NCBI GenBank assembly: GCA_963802205.1
Contig: CAWDHW010000031.1
Coordinates: 13,094-77,093, forward strand
Origin: DYRB01 sp963802205
GTDB taxonomy: Bacteria; Pseudomonadota; Gammaproteobacteria; Chromatiales; Chromatiaceae
Length of the DNA stretch: 64,000 nt
Direction: 5' to 3'
Made by a program: the position numbers and the translations under genes
Shown: piece after piece, positions 28,301 through 38,048 of the stretch
How positions within the stretch are numbered: the stretch's first letter is position 1
Layout of the letters: every line of letters begins with the position of its first letter
Notes under the pieces: generated by a model
Told to the model about the DNA's origin: nothing
Databases searched by the model: none
Seen by the model: only the letters and a program-made list of their open reading frames with translations

Positions 28301-30416
28301 GGGTCAGACCGAGGGCGAAGGCGCGTCCGCTGGGACCCAGGCGGCCGGCTACGGGGTCTGCATCATCGACCTGGACCGGCGGCGCACCGCGCTACGCATC
28401 CCCGACCCGGACAACCCGGAGGCCGGCCCCCTGCATAAGCGCGAGATCCTCGGGCTGGACTTTTCCCCCGACGGACAGCGCCTGGCCACGGCCTCCGCCG
28501 ATGGCAGCGCCAAGGTCATCGACCTGGCTAGTGGCGAGCCGATTTTGACCCTGCCCCCCGAAGGTAGGCTGCGTCGGGGCATCAATCGGGCGGTTTTCGA
28601 TCCCGTGGATGGCGGGCGCATCGGCCTGGCCTGCGCCGACGAGCGGGTGCGCGTCTACCGCACCGATGGGACTCTGATTGCCAACCTGGGGGAGATCCAG
28701 GAGGGCGGAGTGACCATTCGGCTCCATACCAGCGGTGTGCACGACCTTGACTTCGCCCGCGACGGGCGCTACCTGGTGGCCGGGGACGACGACGGCCAGG
28801 TCGTGCGTTGGGACCTCACCCGCGCAGGCAGCGCCCAGATCCTGGGACAGCACCGTTTGGCCGTCACCCAGGTCCGTGTGGCCCCGGCCCACGGCGACGC
28901 CGATGCCGAGCCCGTGGCCCTGACCGCCTCCGATGACCGCTCTGCCCGTCTCTGGGGGGTCTATACGGGGCGCGAGCTCGCCGCTTTCAGCCACGATGCA
29001 GCGGTCACCGACGCCCTGCTCAGCACCGACGGGTCCAGGGTCATGACCTTCGCCGACCGCGACGGCTCGGCCCGGCTGTGGGGGGTCCGCCGCATCTCCC
29101 GCATCGGCCATCGCATGACCCAGACCGACCATGTGGGTAGCGTGGCCGTCTCCCCGGACGCAACGGTCAGCGAGGGCCAATCCAACAATCCCGCCTCGGA
29201 CGGGGCAGACGCGACCGGCCGCCGCCCACTGGTCTTCGCCATCGGTAGTCACGACGGCAGTATCGGGGTCTGGCACCAGGATGGTGCCACCCCGGCCGTC
29301 CCGCCTCAGCGCATGCGGCTCCTGACCGGGCACAGCGGTCGGGTGCGTCGGGTCGGGTTCTCCCCATCCGGGCGCTGGTTGGCGAGCGCGTCTTACGACG
29401 GCACGGCTCGGGTCTGGGACCCACGCACCGGGGCGGGCTGTACCATGGACGCCGTGGTGTCCACCCCCGAGACCGGCAGTGGCAACGCCGCGGCGGTCCC
29501 TGAGGTCTATCGCGCCCTGTTCGGACCGGACGAAGACTGGGTCCTCACCGCCTCCAACGACCCGATACCGGTACGCCTGTGGGGTTGGGACGGCCACACC
29601 TGCGTCCCCCAGGATCCCGATCCCGCCTTTGCCCACGGTTCGGCCCGGGTCCAGGCCGCAGCGGTTGGCCGGGACCGCGAGGGGGCCCAAATCGTCGCCA
29701 CTGGGGACGAGGCCGGGCAGGTGCGGGTCATGCGCCGTCGCCCCGGGCTTGGTTGGGAGCGCCTGTGCGACCTCGATGCTCACAAGGGCCACATTCTCGA
29801 CATCGCCCTGTCCCCGGACGGGACACGCCTGGCCAGCGCCGGGAAGGACGGCAACATCCGCCTGGTTCGGCTCCTGGCCCAGGACTGCGCCCTCCAGGCC
29901 CCCTTGACTGGCCATCGCAGCCAGGTCAATGCGCTGAGCTTTGCTCCCGATGGCGCCAGCCTGGTCAGCGCCGGCCAGGATGGCATCGCCCGGGTCTGGG
30001 GCAGCGATGGGACGCCCCTGGCAAAACTCCTCGGGCACCGCGAACGGGTCTCCATCGTCGAGTTCAGCCCCGACGGGCATTGGATCCTGACCGGCTCCCG
30101 GGACGGGGACCTGCGCCTGTGGCCCGCCCCGACCCGGCACGTGGGGACCCTGGACGGATCCTGGCTGACCCTGGGTGCGGGGCATCGCACGGTCGCCTCC
30201 GCCGTCTTTACCCCGGACGGCAAGGGCCTGGTGGCCGGTTACTGGGGCAATGCCGCCTACCTCTGGCGCCTGTGGTCCGAAGACGCACCGGACCAGACCT
30301 TAGTCGCGACCTGGGGCGCCCAGCGGGCGGGCCTGACCCTGATCCAGGAGGCGGACCGGTTCCGCCGGGAGAACCACCTCGACCTGCGCCACTCAAGCCC
30401 AGGGGAGGCCCCCTAG
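25376..30416 (+). pseudogene. DUF4062 - STAND NTPase - transmembrane - WD40 repeat protein, one frameshift
   Basis: A large predicted sensor of the STAND class, about 1680 residues when restored. It starts at ATG 25376 (MSDAKVRIFVSSPSDVDHER). Residues 4-95 or so are DUF4062, a TIR/nucleoside-deoxyribosyltransferase-like effector-type domain. A STAND NTPase follows: FTGREAE near 218, Walker A ISGASGCGKTS near 240, and VVLDPLDALL as the Walker B-like region. A membrane helix (ASLLVLLALATLAALWAL) lies near 775. WD40 repeats run from about 860 to the end, with at least nine recognisable blades such as SASYDGTARVWD, SAGQDGIARVWG and TGSRDGDLRLW. One extra base near 26343-26348 breaks the frame; the second frame resumes EAAAAQVGAALNALARDQKG. 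Known relatives act in antiviral or stress responses; this role is inferred. Confidence 0.85.
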
Positions 30417-30442
30417 GGCCCGCTGCGCGGACCCTTGACCCC

Positions 30443-31261
30443 TCATTCCAGGCACAGGTCCTGAAGTCGCGCCAGTTCCGCCTCCTCGAATCCGGCGCGG
30501 CGGCGGTCCGCCAGGTTCAGGGGGCAGCGCACCTCACCGCGCAGGTGGCGATCGAGCAGGGCGAACCAGGTCGGCTCCGGGTCCAGGCCGCGCTCGGCAC
30601 ACAGATAGCGGAACCAACGATTGCCCGCCGCCACATGACCAACCTCCTCGCGCAGGATCACCGTCAGGCAGTCCGCAGTGGCAAGATCCCCCGCACTGCG
30701 CAGGCGCTCGATCATGGCCGGGGTCACGTCCAGGCCGCGGGCCTCCAGGACCCGTGGTACCAGTGCCATGCGCACCAGCGGGTCGGAGGCGGTGGCCTGT
30801 GCCATTTCCCAGAGCCCGTCGTGCGCCGGGAAGGCACCGTAGTCCAGACCCAGGTCCCGTAGCCGCCCGCGCATCAGATTGAAGTGCTCGGCCTCCTCCG
30901 CCGCCACCTGAACCCAGTCGTCATACCAGCCCCGCGGCAGGCCGCGGAAGCGGTAGACCGCATCCCAGGCCAGGTTCACCGCGTTGAACTCGATGTGGGC
31001 CACGGCGTGGATCAGGGCTGCGCGCCCCTTGATGCTGTTTGGCCTACGCCGCGGAAGGTCGCGCGGGGAGACCAACTCCGGCCGATCCGGCCGCCCCGGG
31101 AAACCGATGGGCGCGACGGGGCCGGGGTCGATCACATGCAGGGTCCCTGAACGCCAGGCGGCGGCGGTGGCCTGGGTCAGACGCCCCTTCTCTCCGGGGT
31201 CGCGGGCCGCCAGGCACTGCTCGGCGGCGAGGAAGAGATTGCCTGGGATCGCGCTGAACAC
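30443..31261 (-). CDS. DUF455 family ferritin-like protein
   Basis: A 272-residue protein. The core HAVAHIEFNAVNLAWDAVYR (EXXH-type metal ligands on helix 2), then VQVAAEEAEHFNLMRGRLRD and VILREEVGHVAAGNRWF, gives the four-helix, diiron-type arrangement of DUF455 proteins (ferritin-like superfamily, distantly related to MiaE-type hydroxylases). The glutamates and histidines of all four helices are present. The substrate is unknown. It is divergent from hslV with about 190 bases between. Confidence 0.85.
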   Translation of the reverse strand: MFSAIPGNLFLAAEQCLAARDPGEKGRLTQATAAAWRSGTLHVIDPGPVAPIGFPGRPDRPELVSPRDLPRRRPNSIKGRAALIHAVAHIEFNAVNLAWDAVYRFRGLPRGWYDDWVQVAAEEAEHFNLMRGRLRDLGLDYGAFPAHDGLWEMAQATASDPLVRMALVPRVLEARGLDVTPAMIERLRSAGDLATADCLTVILREEVGHVAAGNRWFRYLCAERGLDPEPTWFALLDRHLRGEVRCPLNLADRRRAGFEEAELARLQDLCLE

Positions 31262-31450
31262 GGCTGTCCTCGTTACGGGGAAGGACTATGAATCTTACCA
31301 GGATGCGGGGTACTGGCCCCTTCGGGCGATCCGGGATCGGCAACTCAAAGTTTGGCGGCACGCCCGGGCAACGGCGGTCACGCCGCCTGCGTACAATACG
31401 GGGATGCCAGTCCGGCGATCAGGCCCTACCCATTGTTCCAGGAGTCCCCC

Positions 31451-31993
31451 ATGGAGACCTTTCACGGCACCACCATTCTCTCGGTCCGGCGCGGTGTGTC
31501 CGTTTGCGTCGGCGGCGACGGCCAGGTCTCGCTCGGCAACACGGTGATGAAGGGCAACGCCCGCAAGGTCCGGCGCCTCTACAAGGAGCGCGTCCTCGCC
31601 GGCTTCGCCGGGGCTACCGCAGATGCCTTCACCCTGTTCGAACGCTTCGAGGGCAAACTCGAAAAGCATCAGGGGCACCTGGCGCGCTCCGCCGTCGAGC
31701 TGGCCAAGGACTGGCGCACCGACCGTATGCTGCGCCGCCTGGAGGCACTGCTCTGTGTGGCTGATGCCACCACCTCGCTGATCATCTCCGGGACCGGGGA
31801 CGTGATCGAGCCGGAGCACGACCTCATGGCCATCGGCTCCGGTGGGGCCTTTGCACAGGCCGCCGCCCGCGCCTTGCTGGAAAATACCGAACTGTCAGCC
31901 CGGGAGATCGTCGAGCGTGCCCTGCACATCGCCGCCGACATCTGTATCTACACCAACCACAACCTGACCGTCGAGGAACTGGCCATCCCCTAA
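31451..31993 (+). CDS. hslV: ATP-dependent protease subunit HslV
   Basis: The proteolytic subunit of the HslUV (ClpYQ) complex, 180 residues. It begins METFHGTTILSVRRG; processing before the TT exposes the catalytic threonine, which is followed by the standard SVRR. The later motif GNTVMKGNARKVRRLY and the conserved AIGSGGAFAQAAARAL and HIAADICIYTNHN are all present. hslU follows 103 bases downstream on the same strand. In many bacteria this pair is heat-shock induced, but no sigma-32 promoter was checked here. Start ATG 31451 gives the usual length with a short pro-sequence. Confidence 0.97.
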   Translation: METFHGTTILSVRRGVSVCVGGDGQVSLGNTVMKGNARKVRRLYKERVLAGFAGATADAFTLFERFEGKLEKHQGHLARSAVELAKDWRTDRMLRRLEALLCVADATTSLIISGTGDVIEPEHDLMAIGSGGAFAQAAARALLENTELSAREIVERALHIAADICIYTNHNLTVEELAIP

Positions 31994-32096
31994 GGCGCCC
32001 GACCGGCTGCCCTTGTAGAGCCCCCAGGAAACCCACACCCTAGGTCTGGTCTTGGCCGAGCGCCAGACCCCTATCTCAGCCCCCGAGCCCCAGCAG

Positions 32097-33434
32097 ATGT
32101 CCGACATCACCCCCCAAGCCATAGTCCTCGAACTGGACAAGCACATCATCGGCCAGGACGAGGCCAAGCGCGCCGTTGCCATTGCCCTGCGCAACCGCTG
32201 GCGGCGCAGCCGGATCGACGAGCCCATGCGCTCGGAGATCACCCCCAAGAACATTCTTATGATTGGGCCCACCGGGGTGGGCAAGACCGAGATCGCCCGG
32301 CGTCTGGCGCGTCTGGCAGATGCGCCCTTCCTCAAGGTCGAGGCGACCAAGTTCACCGAGGTCGGCTACGTCGGGCGCGACGTCGAGTCCATTATCCGCG
32401 ACCTGGCCGACATTGCAGTAAAGATGGCCCGTGAGCGCGAGATGGCGAAGTTGCAGGATCAGGCCGTGGCGGCCGCCGAGGAACGCCTGCTCGACGCCCT
32501 GCTCCCGCCGCCCGCCAGCTTCGAGGAGGACGCCAGCGGGACTGCGGTCCCCAATGCGACCCGCGAGAAGTTCCGGGCGAGGCTCAGGCGCGGGGAGCTG
32601 GACGAGCGCGAGGTCGAGCTTCAGGTCGCCGTGTCCCCGGTCGGGGTGGAGATAATGGCCCCGCCTGGGATGGAGGAGATGACCAGCCAGCTCCAGGGGC
32701 TGTTCCAGAACCTGGGCCAGGGGCGCACCAAGAGGCGCAAGCTGCGGGTGCGCGATGCCCTCAAGCTCCTGCGCGACGAGGAGGCCGCCAAGCGGGTCAA
32801 TGAGGAAGACCTGAAGCTGCGCGCCATCGAAAACCTGGAGCAGCAGGGCATTGTCTTTTTAGACGAGATCGACAAGGTGACCCGACGCGCCGACCAGAGC
32901 GGTGGTGGCGCCGATGTCTCCCGCGAGGGTGTGCAGCGTGACCTCTTGCCCCTGGTGGAGGGGAGCACGGTCTCGACCAAGTACGGCATGGTCCGGACCG
33001 ACCACATCCTGTTCATTGCCTCCGGGGCCTTCCACTTGGCCCGACCCTCGGACCTGATCCCGGAGCTTCAGGGGCGCCTGCCCATTCGGGTGGAGCTGCG
33101 CGCCCTATCCACCGACGACTTCGTGCGCATACTCACCGAGCCTGACGCCTCGCTGACCGAGCAATATACAGCCCTGCTGGGGACCGAGGGGGTGAGCCTG
33201 AGTTTCAGCGAGGGCGGTATCCGGCGCATCGCCGAACTGGCCTGGCAGGTCAACGAGCGCACCGAGAATATCGGCGCCCGACGCCTGCACACCGTCCTGG
33301 AGCGCCTGCTGGAGGGTATCTCCTACTCTGCCACCGAGCATGCCGGTGCGACCTTGACCATTGATGCCGACTACGTGGACCACAACCTGGGGGAACTGGC
33401 GGGGGACGACGACCTGTCGCGGTACATCCTTTAG
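32097..33434 (+). CDS. hslU: ATP-dependent protease ATPase subunit HslU
   Basis: The AAA+ unfoldase of HslUV, 445 residues, the usual length. It starts MSDITPQAIVLELDKHIIGQ; an upstream in-frame start at 32052 would add an unconserved 15-residue leader. The Walker A motif is MIGPTGVGKTEIARRLA, the pore-type region follows as EVGYVGRDVES, Walker B is GIVFLDEIDKV, and sensor residues are RLPIRVELRAL. The protein ends DLSRYIL, the C-terminal tail that docks into HslV. The I-domain lies between Walker A and B, as normal. It forms an operon with hslV. Confidence 0.97.
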   Translation: MSDITPQAIVLELDKHIIGQDEAKRAVAIALRNRWRRSRIDEPMRSEITPKNILMIGPTGVGKTEIARRLARLADAPFLKVEATKFTEVGYVGRDVESIIRDLADIAVKMAREREMAKLQDQAVAAAEERLLDALLPPPASFEEDASGTAVPNATREKFRARLRRGELDEREVELQVAVSPVGVEIMAPPGMEEMTSQLQGLFQNLGQGRTKRRKLRVRDALKLLRDEEAAKRVNEEDLKLRAIENLEQQGIVFLDEIDKVTRRADQSGGGADVSREGVQRDLLPLVEGSTVSTKYGMVRTDHILFIASGAFHLARPSDLIPELQGRLPIRVELRALSTDDFVRILTEPDASLTEQYTALLGTEGVSLSFSEGGIRRIAELAWQVNERTENIGARRLHTVLERLLEGISYSATEHAGATLTIDADYVDHNLGELAGDDDLSRYIL

Positions 33435-33565
33435 GCTGGATGTCAGGCTGGTTTCTACGAGCTATAGGGCTTAGTCAGGACCTATACGGCCAGACCGGTA
33501 CCGCTGCGCCAACTACCACCCATTCCGCCGCTTTGCGCCCTGACGCCCATATCCTGGAGTACCCC

Positions 33566-33925
33566 ATGCCCACCTGTACCGAACTCAACTTCCACCGCCA
33601 GTCGCGGGTGTTGGAGATCAGCTTCGACGACGGCGCCCGTTACAGCCTCCCCTGCGAGTTCCTGCGGGTCTTCTCCCCATCAGCCGAGGTCCAGGGTCAT
33701 GGCCCCGGTCAGGGCACCCTCCAGGTCGGGAAGGAGGACGTAAACATCGACCAGATCGAGCCGGTCGGCCATTACGCTATCTGCCTGCACTTCGACGACG
33801 AGCACAACACCGGGATCTACTCCTGGGAGTACCTCTACAACCTGGGCAAGAATCAGGAGGGGTTCTGGCAGGAGTACCTCGCCGCCCTGGAGCAGGCCGG
33901 GCACAAGCGCCGGAAGCCGTCCTAA
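33566..33925 (+). CDS. DUF971 family protein
   Basis: A 119-residue protein reading MPTCTELNFHRQSRVLEISF, LPCEFLRVFSPSAEVQGHG and YAICLHFDDEHNTGIYSWEY. This is the DUF971 domain, related to the N-terminal domain of gamma-butyrobetaine hydroxylases. Genes of this family regularly follow hslVU. Residues resembling the zinc-binding motif of related proteins are not obvious. The function is unknown, but the linkage to hslUV and possibly to ubiquinone biosynthesis genes in other genomes suggests housekeeping. Confidence 0.85.
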   Translation: MPTCTELNFHRQSRVLEISFDDGARYSLPCEFLRVFSPSAEVQGHGPGQGTLQVGKEDVNIDQIEPVGHYAICLHFDDEHNTGIYSWEYLYNLGKNQEGFWQEYLAALEQAGHKRRKPS

Positions 33926-34000
33926 GTGAAGGCGCAGTTGCCGGCGGAGATCCACTCCGTCGGGCGCTACGTTCGTCATTGCATGCCTGGGTGCCGCGGG

Positions 34001-35797
34001 TCAATCCACCCGAACGGGCGCGACCTTAAAGACCTCCTCCAGGCTGGTCACCCCCTCGGCCACCTTCATGGCCCCGCCGATGCGCAGCGGTTTCAGACCC
34101 TTCCGATAGGCCAGGGCGCGTAGGGCCGCCTCGTCGAAGTCGGCGCGGATGAGGTTGCGGATGTCGAGATCCAGGGTGAGCATCTCGTAGAGCCCGATGC
34201 GCCCGTAGTAGCCGGTATTGCGGCACTCCAGGCACCCCTTGGGTGCGCGGACGGTGGCCGGTGCGGGGACGGGCCAAGGGTGGACCAGCGACTCCCACAG
34301 CGCCGGGTCGAGGGGGATCGACTGTTTGCAGTGTGGGCAGAGGGTGCGCACCAGGCGCTGGGCGACCACGCCGATGACGGTGGCCTTGATCAGGTAGTGC
34401 GGGACGCCGATGTCCAGCAGGCGGGTGATGGCGGAGGGTGCATCGTTGGTGTGCAGGGTGGACAGGACCAGGTGGCCGGTCAGGGATGCCTGGACGGCCA
34501 TGTCGGCGGTCTCCAGATCGCGGATCTCGCCGATCATGATGATGTCCGGGTCCTGACGCATCAGGGTGCGGATGCCGCTGGCGAAGTCGAGCCCGATATT
34601 GTGCTGGACCTGCATCTGGTTGAAGGCCCCCTCCACCATCTCGACGGGTTCCTCCACGGTGCAGACGTTTACATCTGGCGTGGCCAGAGTCTTGAGAGTG
34701 GAGTAGAGGGTGGTGGTCTTGCCCGATCCTGTCGGCCCCGTTACCAGGATGATGCCATGGGGGCGTGCGACCATCTCCGTCCAGCGTGCCGCGTCCTCAG
34801 GACCGAAGCCCAGTTCCGCGAATCCCTTGAGGATGACGTCGGGGTTGAAGATGCGCATGACCAGCTTCTCGCCGAAGGCGGTGGGCATGGTGGACAGACG
34901 CATCTCCAATTCGCGGCCATCCTCGGTGCGGGTCTTGATGCGCCCGTCCTGAGGCCGTCGTTTTTCGGCTACGTCCATGCGCCCGAGGATCTTGATGCGG
35001 CTGGTGATAGCCGCCATGACCCGGGCGGGGACCTGATAGACCGGGTGCAGGACGCCGTCGATGCGGAAGCGGATATTGCCCACGTCGCGGCGAGGCTCGA
35101 TGTGGATGTCGCTGGCACGCTGGTCGAAGGCGTACTGCAAGAGCCAGTCCACGATGTGGACGATGTGACTGTCATTGGCGTCCAGGGTCCCGGACTTGCC
35201 CAACTCCACCAGGGACTCGATGTTGTGTATGCCACGGAAGCGGGTCTCGTCCGGGCCCTCCGCGGCCCCCTTGACCGATGTGGAGACGCCGAAGAACTCC
35301 TTGCGGTAGCGCTCGATGTCACGCGGGTTGGCGACGACACTGACGATGTCGCGCTTGACGATCTGACGGACCTGTTCCATCCAGTCCGTGAGGTAGGGCT
35401 CGGAGGTGGCGAAGACGACCCGCTCTGGGGTCACCAGGACCGGGAGGATGCGGTTCCAGGCGGCATAGGCCGCCGTGACCATATCCCCGACGTTGGGGGC
35501 GTCGATCTTGAGCGGATCGATGCGCAGGTACTCAAGCCCGGTGCGTTTGGCGAGCCAGAACGTCAGTTCCTCCAGGGTGATGACACGCTTGGGGGACTTG
35601 GCGTGGTGGAACTGGGCGTTGGCGACGATCTCCAGAGCGTGCTGCTCGGCACGCTGCTTAGCCGTCACCGTCAGCAGCAGATTCTGCGCCGCGGATCGTA
35701 ACACCAGGCCGTCCGTCACCAGGTCTTCGAGGACCTCCTCGACGCTGAGCTTGTGACTCGGCCTGGGCACGGGGGGCGGGTGAGTCGAGTGAGTCAA
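34001..35797 (-). CDS. PilB/GspE-family secretion/pilus assembly ATPase
   Basis: About 598 residues, starting at TTG 35797. I chose this start because it is preceded by AGGAG at good spacing (AGGAGTTTGGA-TTG); upstream in-frame codons encode proline-rich, unconserved sequence. An N-terminal GspE/MshEN-type domain (ITLEELTFWLAKRTGLEYLR) precedes the ATPase core: Walker A TGPTGSGKTTTLYSTL, Asp box VCTVEEPVEM, Walker B PDIIMIGEIRDLET, and His box GHLVLSTLHTNDA. A CPHC...CLEC four-cysteine zinc motif follows, as in PilB/GspE rather than PilT. It powers type IV pilus or type II secretion assembly. Which of the two cannot be decided, because no other pil or gsp genes are adjacent. Confidence 0.92.
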   Translation of the reverse strand: MTHSTHPPPVPRPSHKLSVEEVLEDLVTDGLVLRSAAQNLLLTVTAKQRAEQHALEIVANAQFHHAKSPKRVITLEELTFWLAKRTGLEYLRIDPLKIDAPNVGDMVTAAYAAWNRILPVLVTPERVVFATSEPYLTDWMEQVRQIVKRDIVSVVANPRDIERYRKEFFGVSTSVKGAAEGPDETRFRGIHNIESLVELGKSGTLDANDSHIVHIVDWLLQYAFDQRASDIHIEPRRDVGNIRFRIDGVLHPVYQVPARVMAAITSRIKILGRMDVAEKRRPQDGRIKTRTEDGRELEMRLSTMPTAFGEKLVMRIFNPDVILKGFAELGFGPEDAARWTEMVARPHGIILVTGPTGSGKTTTLYSTLKTLATPDVNVCTVEEPVEMVEGAFNQMQVQHNIGLDFASGIRTLMRQDPDIIMIGEIRDLETADMAVQASLTGHLVLSTLHTNDAPSAITRLLDIGVPHYLIKATVIGVVAQRLVRTLCPHCKQSIPLDPALWESLVHPWPVPAPATVRAPKGCLECRNTGYYGRIGLYEMLTLDLDIRNLIRADFDEAALRALAYRKGLKPLRIGGAMKVAEGVTSLEEVFKVAPVRVD

Positions 35798-36203
35798 TCC
35801 AAACTCCTGGCGCGGCGGCGGGTCCCGACCGCGGCGCGGTCCGGGGATTTGCGGGCCAGCATAAGAGATGCCGGGTAGGGCCGCCAGGGCCGGGTGCCGG
35901 GGGGGCCGGTAGCGGCCAACCGCAGCCGGCTGCGGCATATACTGGGGCTGCCCTGACGATTGCCTGAAAGAAAGTTGATCGTTATATTAGGATTTTCTAT
36001 TGCATTGATTTGGGTCAAATAAAGTTGCTTTTTAGGTTGCATTCTCGCACCCTTGCGTCCGTCGAAACTCCTCGCTTCGACGACCGGAATCTCTGACCAT
36101 CCCCGATTGGGCATCCCGCCAACCGTGGCTTCCAGCCTCAGGTTTGGCAGGCAGTGACCTACCAGGCCACCAGCCCGTCGATCAATTGCCGGGCCTTAAG
36201 ACC
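35798..36203. promoter_or_regulatory. Divergent intergenic region between the PilB/GspE-family gene and the cox cluster
   Basis: About 400 bases. The part 35955-36045 is clearly AT-rich compared with the rest of the window and is the likely site of both divergent promoters. It contains an FNR-like palindrome (listed separately). Minus-strand -35-like TTGACC lies at 36013-36018. No gene is convincing here. Confidence 0.5.
36005..36018. promoter_or_regulatory. FNR/ANR-like palindrome upstream of cox cluster
   Basis: TTGATTTGGGTCAA fits the FNR consensus TTGAT-N4-ATCAA with one mismatch. It lies about 186 bases upstream of the DUF2244-coxB start and about 208 upstream of the pilB-like start. 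Oxygen-dependent control of an aerobic oxidase by an FNR-type regulator would make sense in a facultative phototroph; this is an inference. Confidence 0.45.
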
Positions 36204-36770
36204 ATGCTGGTATCCGAAATCCCGGCCGAAGGGGCTTGTCGCTATACCCTTCGCCCGAATTGCTCTTTGAGCTGGCGTCGGGTCAAGCAGCTTGTGGTCG
36301 TCCTGGCCGTTTGCATGGCGGCGGTCAGCGCCTACTGGGTGGCGCTGGGCGCCTGGCTGGTGGTCCCCTTCACCGGGCTGGAATTTCTGGTCCTGGGATT
36401 GGGGTTCTACCTGTGCTCGGTCGCCGGGCACACCAGAGAGGTCATTGAGATCGATGGGGAGTACCTGCGGGTCCTGCGCGGGCATCGCCGCCTGGAGGAG
36501 GTCGCCCGGTTCCCGCGTCACTGGACCAGTGCGACCCTCTCCCGGGACCCGCACGGCTGGTACCCCAGCCGGTTGGTTCTGCGTTGCCACGGCCGCCGCT
36601 GCGAGGTGGCGAGCCGATTGGTGGAGGCCGAGCGCGAGGCGCTGGCCGACGAACTCCAAGTCTGGCTGGGTCTCCAGGCCGCCAGCACCGAACGCCGCGA
36701 GGCGAGGCCCCTGACCCTGGGGCTGGCCTCACCCGTACAACGAACACAACGAGAGGGCATCTGGCAGTGA
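36204..36770 (+). CDS. DUF2244 family membrane protein
   Basis: A 188-residue protein. After a 27-residue start (PNCSLSWRRVKQLVVVLAVC) two membrane helices follow (VVVLAVCMAAVSAYWVALGA and FTGLEFLVLGLGFYLCSVAG). A soluble C-terminal part has EVIEIDGEYLRVLRG and WYPSRLVLRCHGRRCEVASR. This is the usual DUF2244 layout. The gene often precedes cox genes. Its stop overlaps the GTG start of coxB by four bases (GTGA), so the two are translationally coupled. The start ATG 36204 is chosen over earlier in-frame codons because it matches the family length. Confidence 0.85.
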   Translation: MLVSEIPAEGACRYTLRPNCSLSWRRVKQLVVVLAVCMAAVSAYWVALGAWLVVPFTGLEFLVLGLGFYLCSVAGHTREVIEIDGEYLRVLRGHRRLEEVARFPRHWTSATLSRDPHGWYPSRLVLRCHGRRCEVASRLVEAEREALADELQVWLGLQAASTERREARPLTLGLASPVQRTQREGIWQ

Positions 36771-37928
36771 ATTTAAAGCGCATTGGCGCCGCGTCCGTCT
36801 TCACATCCGTCGCGGCCTGGGCCGGTCCCGCCGCCGCCGAGTTGGGGATCAATTTCCCCCAGCCCGCGGCCGGCGTGGCCCAGGAGATCTATGACATCCA
36901 CATGCTGACCATGACCATCGCCACGGTGCTTCTGGTCCTCATCTTCGGCTTCGTCATCTACTCCCTGGTCTATCACCGCAAGGACCGCGGCTATCAGGCG
37001 GATCAGCACTTCCATGAGTCCTGGTTCGGGCACTGGTCCTGGGTCGTGGTCCCGGTGCTGGTGCTGGGGGTGGATCTGACCATCGCCAGCTCCGCCCAGA
37101 AGACGCTGGAGCGGGTCTGGGAGGTGCCCAAGGGCGAGGACCTGATCGATGTCAAGGTGGTTGGGCACCAGTGGTGGTGGGAGTACGAGTACCTGGACCA
37201 CAGCGTCGAGGTGGACGGCAAGCCCAAGGCGGTGCGCATCGAGAGCCGCTACCTGCCCGCAGGACAAGTCCGGCGACGATTATCTGAGGGCCGTGGACAA
37301 CCCGTTGGTCCTGCCGGTGGGCAGCAAGGTCCGCTTCCTGCACACCTCCGCCGACGTGAACCATGCCTTCTGGGTCCCGGAGTTGGCGGTGAAGAAGGAC
37401 GCCATCCCCGGCTATGTCACCGAGACCTGGGTCGATCTCAACCGCGAGGGGACCTTCCGCGGCCAGTGCGCCGAACTGTGCGGGACCTGGCACTCGCGGA
37501 TGCCGATCGTGGTGGAGTCCGTGTCCAAGGACAAGTTCGACGCCTGGATAGGCCAGCAGAAGCAAGTCATGCTCGCCTCCGCCGCCGAGGCCTCGGTGGA
37601 CAAGGTCTGGACCAAGGACGACCTGATGGAGAAGGGCCGCGACGCTTACAACAGCAAGTGCGGGGCCTGTCACCAGATCAATGGACAGGGCCTGCCGCCG
37701 GCCTTCCCGGCCCTGGCCGGGAGCAAGGTCGCCACCGGCCCCATCGCGGGTCACCTGGACATCGTGCTCAACGGCAAGACCGGCACCGCGATGGTCCCCT
37801 GGAACACCCTCAACGACCTGGAGATCGCCGCCATCGTTACCTACGAGCGTAATGCCTGGGGCAACGACACCGGCGATGTGGTGCAGCCGCGCGATGTGCG
37901 TGCAGCCCGCTCCGTGGCCGTGAAGTAG
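36767..37928 (+). pseudogene. coxB: Cytochrome c oxidase subunit II with C-terminal cytochrome c domain (caa3-type), one frameshift
   Basis: Subunit II of the aa3/caa3 oxidase, about 387 residues when restored. An N-terminal signal-like region (GAASVFTSVAAWAGPAAAEL) is followed by two membrane helices. HQWWWEYEYLD is the electron-transfer motif. After a one-base insertion at about 37254-37259 the second frame continues DKSGDDYLRAVDNPLVLPVG and carries the CuA site CAELCGTWHSRMP. The C-terminal half has the c-type heme motif CGACH followed by PPAFPALAGS and a possible methionine ligand, so electrons can enter via an attached cytochrome c. The break is a single base and all motifs survive, so the gene is probably functional in the organism. 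Confidence 0.93.
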
Positions 37929-38048
37929 CCGCAACCGACCCCCCTGACCTTGACCACAAGGTCAGCGGGCGCACGGGCGGGCCTGGGTTTTCCCAGGCCG
38001 CGGCCCAGGGCCTCGCTGACCAGCGATCTCTTCGACGAGGTAGACAAC

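Noticed and set aside
34280..35701. A 473-residue + strand frame opposite the PilB/GspE gene
   Set aside because: No motif; the opposite strand has Walker A/B, the His box and a zinc motif.
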